Assembly: GCA_023261755.1 (NCBI GenBank)
Contig: JAGDXS010000037.1
Span: 1-40,213, forward strand
Source of the DNA: Thermoplasmata archaeon
GTDB taxonomy: Archaea > Thermoplasmatota > Thermoplasmata > Thermoplasmatales > ARK-15
Direction: 5' to 3'
Length of the DNA stretch: 40,213 nucleotides
Shown here: positions 34,509 through 40,213 of the stretch, one piece after another
Layout: each line of letters starts with the position of its first letter
Position numbering within the stretch: the stretch's first letter is position 1
The notes under the pieces: model-generated
Told to the model about the DNA's origin: nothing
Databases searched by the model: none
What the model saw: only the letters and a program-made list of their open reading frames with translations
Made by a program: the position numbers and the translations under genes

Positions 34509-35337
34509 AATATTACCTGCAAAAAGTCCAGATGATATAAAAAAAGGAGTGGAAGTTATAAAAGATGCATGGGGCGCAAATGATCTTACAACAATTATGA
34601 AGGACTTTTTAACAGGTCTAAGATCAAATGGTGGTTTAGTTCTTCTTGCATATGAGGGGGATGATATAATTGGCATATCATTTGCCTTCATAGGATACAA
34701 AAAAAATCAAATATATCTATATTCACATATGACGGGTGTGAAAAAGAAATATAAGTATACAGGTTTAGGTTTAGAATTGAAAAAGGCACAAAGATTATGG
34801 GCAATAGATCATAATTTCAATTTAATTTCCTGGACTTTTGATCCCCTACAGGGATTAAATTCTAATTTCAATCTTAGAAAGTTAGGCGCAATAGCAAGAA
34901 CATATGATAGGAACCATTATGGAACAATGGTAGATTCTATTAATTTTGGTCTTAGGTCAGATAGAGTAGTCGCAGAGTGGTGCATTAAATCTGATCATGT
35001 AATTAAAAGATTGAATGGAATATATAATAACTATAAAGAGCTTGAAGATGCCATAATTACAGAAAAGAAGGATGAGTATTACATTGTAAAAGAAATTAGA
35101 AAAAATATTGATTCAGATACATTTAGAATTGAAATACCCACGGATGTTACAAGAATAAAAAGTAAAAATCTTGAAGATGCCATTTTATGGAGAAATTATA
35201 CAGCTGAAATTTACGAACATTATTTTAGCAGAGGTTATGCTCTCGTTGATTTTTATAGATCAGATTCAAAGAATTATCAGATAATTTCAAAAAAATTGCC
35301 TGAAGGATGCATGAAAGAAAACATATTTCAAGAATAG
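34501..35337 (+). CDS. GNAT acyltransferase (COG3375-like), probable amino acid N-succinyltransferase
   Basis: A 278-residue GNAT-fold protein, longer than simple acetyltransferases. The acyl-CoA region is in 'SHMTGVKKKYKYTGLGLELKKAQR' (in part), where the usual RxxGxG/A loop is KYTGLGLEL. It is followed by 'SWTFDPLQGLNSNFNLRKLGAIARTY' and 'YGTMVDSINFGLRSDRVVAEW' (in parts), which are features of the predicted acetyltransferases of COG3375. In Geobacillus a GNAT protein next to an NSAR and an M20 enzyme succinylates D-amino acids. The same trio occurs here, so a D-amino acid N-succinyltransferase is the leading prediction. It ends overlapping the convergent exonuclease gene by 10 nt. Confidence 0.83.
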   Translation: MPEILPAKSPDDIKKGVEVIKDAWGANDLTTIMKDFLTGLRSNGGLVLLAYEGDDIIGISFAFIGYKKNQIYLYSHMTGVKKKYKYTGLGLELKKAQRLWAIDHNFNLISWTFDPLQGLNSNFNLRKLGAIARTYDRNHYGTMVDSINFGLRSDRVVAEWCIKSDHVIKRLNGIYNNYKELEDAIITEKKDEYYIVKEIRKNIDSDTFRIEIPTDVTRIKSKNLEDAILWRNYTAEIYEHYFSRGYALVDFYRSDSKNYQIISKKLPEGCMKENIFQE

Positions 35338-36089
35338 AAATCATTCATCATTTTTATTTCTATCTCTATTAGCTTTATAAGGTTTAATACATCACTTCTA
35401 TTATACCTTACAAGAGTAATTAAAGAATTAATATCACCATATTTATATCTATTCCATAGTTTAACTGCATCATAACCTGTTAGTCCAGCTATTTGATTTT
35501 CCCTCTCTATTCCAACCTGTTTCTCTATGAATTTAAGTCCACCCTTAAATCCTACCCTATGCCCAAGAAAGCATAGATCAATATGTACCATTTTATCAAA
35601 TATCTTTTCAAGATGTGGAAATTTCTTTTTAATAAATGGCAGATCAAATCTAGATCCATAAAAAGTAACAACTATACTAAAATTTTTTAAAAATTTAATC
35701 AAATTCTTTTCATTTAAATTTATACCATTGACATATACTCTGTATCTTCCTAAAAAATCTGCAATTCCTACTATTGTTATTTCATTCATGTCTCCTAGTC
35801 CAGTTGTTTCAATGTCTAAAAAACAGGTCTTATCCTTAAAATCTTGATAAAGAATGTAGTAATCTTTAGGGTCCAATTTCTTTTTAAAAAATTCTAAATT
35901 TTTTTTATTTAAATGCTTTTTTGCATGCTTTATTTCTCTTTTTAATTTTTTTAGTTCATCTTTATTAAAAAAATTTTCTCCACTTTTTAAAATATCATCC
36001 CAATTTTTTACATTATTTTTTTTAAGCCATTTTTCTTTTTTTTCTGAAATCACGCTCAATATTTTTAAAGATTCTTCAAGCACAAACAT
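35328..36089 (-). CDS. RNase H-like exonuclease domain protein (YprB-like)
   Basis: A 253-residue protein whose C-terminal two thirds (from about 88) form an RNase H-like DEDD 3'-5' exonuclease domain. Exo I is 'CFLDIETTGLGDMNEI', Exo II 'VTFYGSRFDLPFI', and Exo III 'YNRSDVLNLIKLIEIE' with the final catalytic Asp. The N-terminal 85 residues are Lys-rich and helical ('LKKLKREIKHAKKHLNKKN'), probably a nucleic-acid-binding part. The family (PF13482, YprB) is widespread in archaea and its substrate is unknown. The gene diverges from the MFS transporter at 36128 across a 38-bp gap. Confidence 0.85.
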   Translation of the reverse strand: MFVLEESLKILSVISEKKEKWLKKNNVKNWDDILKSGENFFNKDELKKLKREIKHAKKHLNKKNLEFFKKKLDPKDYYILYQDFKDKTCFLDIETTGLGDMNEITIVGIADFLGRYRVYVNGINLNEKNLIKFLKNFSIVVTFYGSRFDLPFIKKKFPHLEKIFDKMVHIDLCFLGHRVGFKGGLKFIEKQVGIERENQIAGLTGYDAVKLWNRYKYGDINSLITLVRYNRSDVLNLIKLIEIEIKMMNDFYS

Positions 36090-36127
36090 TTATTAATTCA
36101 AATCATTTTAACCTTTTGCCTGAAATA

Positions 36128-37297
36128 ATGAAATCATTAAAGATAGACAGGGTACTTATAGATACAACAATAGCACATTTCGTTAATGATGGTTTATCCT
36201 ATTTACCATATTATTTAATTGTTTTAATTAAAGAGGGTTACAAATTAACCTTTTTTCAAAATTCATTGATATTGATGGTCTATTATTTGGGGGGAGCTGT
36301 CATATCACCCATAATGGGTAGATATATTGATAATGTAAAGAAAAAAGGTTTTATGATGGGAATTGGATTATTCCTATTCAGCATATCCTTTATTCTTTTG
36401 GCAATCCCATATCCTAAGGGTCTGTCAATTTATTGCTTTATGGCAGGAATGTTTGTAATAAGTATTTTTTCCACAATATACCATCCTATAGGTTCAATGA
36501 TACTCAATAGAAAATACAGGGAAAATGCTGGTACGGCTCTAGGCATAAATGGCATAGGTGGAGGAATAGGAAGAGCAGTATTTCCAGGAATTTTTCTATT
36601 ATTTAATGGAATTTTTAAGGATTTTTCTATTTCACTAATTTTCTTAACAATAATTATGGCAATTCTAGGTTTATATGTTGCATTAGATTTAAGAAAGGAA
36701 GAATTCTTTGTTGAACAGAAAAAGAAAAATTCACTTTTTAAATTTTCATTACCAATTACAATATTGTTGATTGCCACAATTTTAAGAACAATGGCAATAT
36801 CAGGTGGAAGTGCAATGCTTCCTAGTTACATGAACATTACTTTAGGTTTTAATTCAACTATTGTTGGAATAATTGTAGTTTTGGCTTATACATCAGCCAT
36901 TTTCGGACAACCATTTTTAGGTTATCTTTCTGATAAATTTAGCAGAACCCTAATACTAATTTTAACATCAGCTCTATACGGTATATTAATAATAATTTTA
37001 ATGTTCCTTCAAAATATTTTAACGGTTTCTATAGTCTATATCCTTTCATATTTTGTTGGTCTTTCAAATTTTCCTCTTCTGATGGCTTTGGTGGGTAGGA
37101 TTTCTAAAGATTCTGATCTTGCCGAAAATTCTGCAATTATTTTTGGCCTGGGTGGTGGGATAGGAGGCGCTTTAGGAACATTTTTAATAGGTTTTATGGG
37201 CCAGGTTATCAATACACATATTTCTTTCATCATTATGGGCATAGTTTCAATTGTGTCTGCAATTATCATTCTGTTCATTCCATTAAATAAAAAATAA
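36128..37297 (+). CDS. MFS transporter (fosmidomycin-resistance-protein-like)
   Basis: A 389-residue major facilitator with about twelve helices. The N-terminus 'IDTTIAHFVNDGLSYLPYYLIVLIK' (in part) contains the His-Phe-x-Asn/x-Asp-Gly signature of the Fsr branch, and 'NAGTALGINGIGGGIGRAVFPGIFL' (in part) is the glycine-rich TM5. Members export drugs or small metabolites or import sugars; the substrate is unknown. The TTG at 36116 is in frame, but ATG 36128 aligns better. Not obviously cotranscribed with mtnP, which has its own promoter. Confidence 0.85.
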   Translation: MKSLKIDRVLIDTTIAHFVNDGLSYLPYYLIVLIKEGYKLTFFQNSLILMVYYLGGAVISPIMGRYIDNVKKKGFMMGIGLFLFSISFILLAIPYPKGLSIYCFMAGMFVISIFSTIYHPIGSMILNRKYRENAGTALGINGIGGGIGRAVFPGIFLLFNGIFKDFSISLIFLTIIMAILGLYVALDLRKEEFFVEQKKKNSLFKFSLPITILLIATILRTMAISGGSAMLPSYMNITLGFNSTIVGIIVVLAYTSAIFGQPFLGYLSDKFSRTLILILTSALYGILIIILMFLQNILTVSIVYILSYFVGLSNFPLLMALVGRISKDSDLAENSAIIFGLGGGIGGALGTFLIGFMGQVINTHISFIIMGIVSIVSAIIILFIPLNKK

Positions 37298-37302
37298 TTT
37301 TT

Positions 37303-37337
37303 AAATGTAAAAAAATAATATATATTAATTTACATTT
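37303..37337 (+). promoter_or_regulatory. Inverted repeat flanking the mtnP TATA box
   Basis: AAATGTAAA (37303-37311) and TTTACATTT (37329-37337) are perfect 9-bp inverted copies with a 17-nt spacer. The spacer contains the TATA element (AATATATATTA, about 37317-37327) that lies 20-27 nt before the mtnP ATG at 37344. A dimeric regulator bound to both arms would enclose the TBP site. Confidence 0.5.
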
Positions 37338-37343
37338 ACATAT

Positions 37344-38120
37344 ATGGAAACTGAAATAGCCGTAATAGGTGGTTCTGGAATAGTATCAATTTTCAATGAG
37401 AAGGAAAAAATAGATTTGCACACACCCTATGGAAGCCCGTCCGATTCAATTTCACTGGGTGAAATATCTGGTGTTAAAATAGCATTTCTCCAAAGGCATG
37501 GAAAAGGGCATAAGATACCTCCGCATAAAGTTAACTACAGAGCGAACATATATGCTCTTCATGAAATAGGAGTTAAAAAAATTATTAGTGTAAGTGCTGT
37601 TGGATCACTTCAGGAAAAAATAAAACCTGGTGATCTTGCTTTAGTAAATCAATTTATTGACTTTACAAAAACTAGGCAATACACATTTTATGATGGGCCA
37701 AAAGTGGTTCACATTTCAATGGCAGACCCATTTTCAGAAGATATGAATAATATATTGTACAAAAAGGCTACTGAATTAAAGTACCATATCCATAAAAATG
37801 TTACATATGTTTGTATTGAGGGGCCAAGGTTTTCAACAAGGGCTGAATCAAGAATGTTCAGAAATTTTGCAGATATTATAGGAATGACCTTAGTTCCAGA
37901 AATAAATCTTGCAAGGGAATTGGGTATGTGTTATAGTACAATTGCCACAATTACAGATTATGATGTTTGGGCAGAAAAGCCTGTTACTGCAGATGAGGTA
38001 GTTAGAGTAATGTCAGAGAATGAATTCAAGGTAAAAGAATTATTAAAAGTATCAATGAAAGATATTGAAAATATGAACGCTGAAAAATGCAAAAAGGTTT
38101 TAGAGGAAGCTGGATTATAA
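37344..38120 (+). CDS. mtnP: S-methyl-5'-thioadenosine phosphorylase
   Basis: A 258-residue MTA/purine nucleoside phosphorylase (PNP/MTAP family) that cleaves 5'-methylthioadenosine with phosphate to adenine and methylthioribose-1-phosphate. Family motifs are '[13 protein letters not shown]', the phosphate/substrate loop '[20 protein letters not shown]' (written as 20 residues), '[15 protein letters not shown]' and '[18 protein letters not shown]'. Its product is the substrate of MtnA (6715-7716), so both steps are in the window although 30 kb apart. Polyamine synthesis is a likely source of MTA. The start is leaderless by TATA position. Confidence 0.93.
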   Translation: METEIAVIGGSGIVSIFNEKEKIDLHTPYGSPSDSISLGEISGVKIAFLQRHGKGHKIPPHKVNYRANIYALHEIGVKKIISVSAVGSLQEKIKPGDLALVNQFIDFTKTRQYTFYDGPKVVHISMADPFSEDMNNILYKKATELKYHIHKNVTYVCIEGPRFSTRAESRMFRNFADIIGMTLVPEINLARELGMCYSTIATITDYDVWAEKPVTADEVVRVMSENEFKVKELLKVSMKDIENMNAEKCKKVLEEAGL

Positions 38121-38148
38121 AAAACGAAATTCGAAAAATTTTTTCAAT

Positions 38149-38189
38149 ATTTTTAATATTCAGAGACAGAAAATGAAAATATTAAAAAT
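38149..38189. repeat. AT-only inverted repeat downstream of mtnP
   Basis: ATTTTTAATATT (38149-38160) and AATATTAAAAAT (38178-38189) are perfect 12-bp inverted copies around a 17-nt loop with more G (CAGAGACAG...). It starts 28 nt after the mtnP stop and 80 nt before the next start, so it could end the mtnP transcript or bind a regulator of the flavoprotein gene. Pairs are only A:T. Confidence 0.5.
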
Positions 38190-38227
38190 TTATTTGTAAT
38201 TATATGAACAAATTAAAACAAAAAATA

Positions 38228-38268
38228 TTTTTATAAATGAAATCATTATACCTAATGGAGTGATATCC
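38228..38268 (+). promoter_or_regulatory. TATA box and RBS of the SQR-like gene
   Basis: TTTTTATAAAT (38228-38238) is a TATA box; transcription would start near 38258. GGAGTGAT (38257-38264), directly before ATG 38269, is a good ribosome-binding site, so this message has a very short leader. The in-frame GTG at 38260 lies inside that site and is rejected as start. Confidence 0.55.
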
Positions 38269-39453
38269 ATGAAAAAGGTGTTGATTATTGGAGCAGGTGG
38301 CGGAGGCTTAATATTGGCCAATTCATTGGACACAGATAAATATGATGTTACTTTGATAGACAGGGATATTTATCATTATTATCAGCCTTGGTTTCTATAT
38401 ATGGCCTTTAATGGATCAAAAAGGAAGATTTGGAGAAAAATAGATAGTTTGATTAAACCTGGTATAACCTTTAAGAATGAGGAAGTAACTGAAATAGATC
38501 TGGATAATAGAGCTGTTAAAACAAATAAGGATAATCATACATATGATTATCTAATAATAGGTACAGGTACGAATCCTGACCCATCTGTCATTCCAGGTCT
38601 TGAAGAAATAAATAATGAATATGGTAACTATCATAGTTCTGTGGAAAATGCAAATAAACTCTGGAATAAAATAAAAGATTTTAAGAGCGGAACTGCAGTT
38701 TTAGTTCAGGCATCACCAACCTGTAAATGCCCACCCTCCCCAGTGGAAGGCATGCTCCTTCTAGAGGAATATTTGAATAAAAACGGTCTTAAGGAAAAAA
38801 CTAAACTTGTATTTGCAACTCCCTACCCTAGACCATATCCTGCTGAGCCTATGAATAGGATCGTGGAACCAATAATGAAGGAGAGGGGAATAGATTTAAT
38901 TACATTCTTTAACATGGAGAGCGTAGATCCTAAAAATAAGGTTATAAATTCCATGGAAGGGGATTCAATTAATTATGATTTACCAATTATAATACCTCCA
39001 TGCCGTGGTGCAAAAATCAATTATAAGCAGGAAAATGTAATAGATGATGATAGATTCATTAAAGCTGATAAGTACACAATGAAAATATTAGGATACGACG
39101 ATGCTTTTGCAATAGGAGATTGCAACAATCTTCCAACTTCTAAGAGCGGTGTTACGGCTCATCTCCAGGCAAAAGTTGTAGCAGATATTATAGATGGCAA
39201 GGATTCAAAATTCGATGGAAGAATAAATTGCCCTTTTGATATGGCCTACGGAAAAGGAACATTTGTAATTGCAGATTATAACCATCCAGTTGTTCCTTAC
39301 CCACCTACCGAGTTCAAACATTTCATGAAAATATCTATGGCGGATATATATTGGTGGACTTTGAGAGGTTATGTGGATTTTGTCTTTGATATTTTCTTTG
39401 AATACACAAAACCTGAAAAATTAATTAAAATGTATCAGGCCTCAGAGGCCTGA
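38269..39453 (+). CDS. sqr: Sulfide:quinone oxidoreductase-like flavoprotein
   Basis: A 394-residue FAD protein of the SQR / type II NADH dehydrogenase family. It has the FAD loop 'VLIIGAGGGGLILAN', 'PWFLYMAFNG' (SQR-like), 'YDYLIIGTGTNPDPSVIPGLEE' (in part), 'VLVQASPTCKCPPSPVEGML' and 'DDAFAIGDCNNLPTSKSG'. Cys152 or Cys154 and Cys321 are candidates for the redox pair that bridges sulfide sulfur in known SQRs; Cys245 and Cys285 are also present. The C-terminus (about 355-380) is rich in Trp, Tyr and Phe and probably anchors the enzyme to the membrane. It would oxidise sulfide and reduce quinone; a different donor is possible. Convergent with the DUF1641-like gene. Confidence 0.85.
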   Translation: MKKVLIIGAGGGGLILANSLDTDKYDVTLIDRDIYHYYQPWFLYMAFNGSKRKIWRKIDSLIKPGITFKNEEVTEIDLDNRAVKTNKDNHTYDYLIIGTGTNPDPSVIPGLEEINNEYGNYHSSVENANKLWNKIKDFKSGTAVLVQASPTCKCPPSPVEGMLLLEEYLNKNGLKEKTKLVFATPYPRPYPAEPMNRIVEPIMKERGIDLITFFNMESVDPKNKVINSMEGDSINYDLPIIIPPCRGAKINYKQENVIDDDRFIKADKYTMKILGYDDAFAIGDCNNLPTSKSGVTAHLQAKVVADIIDGKDSKFDGRINCPFDMAYGKGTFVIADYNHPVVPYPPTEFKHFMKISMADIYWWTLRGYVDFVFDIFFEYTKPEKLIKMYQASEA

Positions 39454-39459
39454 AATTTT

Positions 39460-40213
39460 TTATAATTTACTTGGTTCAATAAGCTCTAAAACTTTTCCAA
39501 GTTTTTCTGCAACGCTTTTTATCATTTCATCATTCAATGCATCAAGCAATGCTGATAATAGTACAAGTACTTCTAAGAGCTTGTCCACCGTTCCATCGTT
39601 TATTAATTGGAATAGCTTCTCCATTAGATTACCAAGTTTTTCAAAATTAAGCATGCTTTTCTCATTCATTTCAGCTAATTTTTGAACTAGTTCAAGTAAC
39701 TTTGGAAGATTTGAAGTCAAAAGTTTTCTAACAGGTTCAGAATTTAAAGCGCCTAGAGCCACAGGTACTATATCTATCATGTCCATTAATGTATCCAGTG
39801 TGCCGCTAGAAATCAAATCCGCTATCTTGTCAATAAGTTTGTTAATATCTTCCCATTTGATTACTCCCTTCTTTTCAAGATCTATAATTTTCTCGAGAAG
39901 GATCATCAATTTCGGAACGTAGTTCATCAATTCATCAATAAGACCTTTTTTCTGAATATCCATAAGCAAATCAAGCATTTTCATTAAGGAACCATCCTGA
40001 AGCATTTTAATTATGGCATCTAACTGCTTATCTAGAGTATTGCCTTCTAGTAATTTTGTAAGTGTTCCCTTCTTCGAAATGTCATTTACCTTGTAATATA
40101 ATTTATCAACAGTTTTATCCTTTGATAATGTTTCTATTATGGCCAGAAGTTTATCTAGTGAACCATTCTGCTGTAGATCTATTACTTTCTTTATTAACCT
40201 AACAAGCTCATCC
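39460..40213 (-). CDS. DUF1641-like helical-repeat protein (5' end outside window)
   Basis: An all-helical protein of at least 250 residues. An ATG lies at 40005, but the frame stays open for another 69 codons to the window edge with the same sequence character, so the start is outside. The protein is built from short units with the pattern G-[ST]-[LVI]-D-K-L-[LM]: NGSLDKLLA, KGTLTKLLE, DGSLMKMLD, KGLIDELMN, SGTLDTLMD and DGTVDKLLE among others, separated by hydrophobic helices. DUF1641 proteins often neighbour SQR or formate-dehydrogenase-like genes, which matches the convergent SQR-like gene 7 bp away. Function is unknown; a membrane-surface scaffold is a guess. Confidence 0.75.
   Translation of the reverse strand, partial: DELVRLIKKVIDLQQNGSLDKLLAIIETLSKDKTVDKLYYKVNDISKKGTLTKLLEGNTLDKQLDAIIKMLQDGSLMKMLDLLMDIQKKGLIDELMNYVPKLMILLEKIIDLEKKGVIKWEDINKLIDKIADLISSGTLDTLMDMIDIVPVALGALNSEPVRKLLTSNLPKLLELVQKLAEMNEKSMLNFEKLGNLMEKLFQLINDGTVDKLLEVLVLLSALLDALNDEMIKSVAEKLGKVLELIEPSKL

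Overview
The window is a gene-dense, AT-rich stretch (coding about one third G+C by eye, intergenic far lower) of an archaeal chromosome. I infer a member of the Thermoplasmatales (Thermoplasma/Ferroplasma/Cuniculiplasma-like). The evidence is an archaeal-type ribosomal protein S2, a group II chaperonin (thermosome) with a Gly-Met tail, a stand-alone LplB subunit of the split lipoate ligase known from Thermoplasma acidophilum, a thioredoxin reductase without the usual NADPH 2'-phosphate motif, TrpB2, FixC/FixX, and many leaderless genes whose ATG lies about 25-28 nt after a TATA box. The genus is not resolved. I see no rRNA, tRNA, CRISPR array, insertion sequence or integrase, so this looks like a stable chromosomal region.

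Layout. 1-3181: a tight + strand run of rpsB (5' end outside the window), a MEMO-family protein, an M18 aminopeptidase and a CoA-binding protein, joined by ATGA overlaps. 3201-5662: DedA membrane protein, a winged-helix regulator, a NifX-like protein and a methyltransferase. 5664-7716 (- strand): a 58-codon gene behind an operator-like dyad, then overlapping mtnA-mobA-lplB. 7801-12589: antiporter, trxB, thermosome and htpX, the last two diverging from one palindromic TATA box. 12621-16030: HIT hydrolase, moaB, fixC-fixX, and a divergent dsrE-tusA sulfur-carrier pair. 16036-19297 (- strand): nitrilase-family amidase, a lipoyl-synthase-like radical SAM protein and a GvpD/KaiC-like ATPase. 19406-20278: lipid kinase. 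20280-23550 (- strand): SCP2 - iron alcohol dehydrogenase - aldehyde:ferredoxin oxidoreductase operon. 23583-26490: HTH/coiled-coil protein, trpB2, and an ACT-domain regulator. 26491-26865: a gene-free spacer of about 13% G+C. 26866-30674: FAD dehydrogenase, wHTH protein, anchored exported protein, DUF1805 protein, threonine ammonia-lyase. 30730-35337: MFS transporter, then ChrB-domain protein - enolase-superfamily racemase - M20 deacylase - GNAT acyltransferase. 35328-40213: exonuclease-like protein, second MFS transporter, mtnP, sulfide:quinone-reductase-like flavoprotein, and a repeat-built DUF1641-like protein running off the right end.

How the genes fit together. The most coherent system is 32287-35337. 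The enzyme set (GNAT acyltransferase, N-acylamino-acid racemase, M20 deacylase) is the one described in Geobacillus for irreversible conversion of D- to L-amino acids by N-succinylation, racemisation and desuccinylation; here it appears in an archaeon, preceded by a ChrB-domain gene. Other themes are sulfur and electron transfer (DsrE, TusA, FixCX, SQR, DUF1641), aldehyde/alcohol redox (AOR + Fe-ADH + SCP2), pterin and lipoate cofactors (MobA, MoaB, LplB, a LipS-like enzyme, with AOR as a pterin consumer), methylthioadenosine recycling (mtnA, mtnP) and proteostasis (thermosome, HtpX, aminopeptidase).
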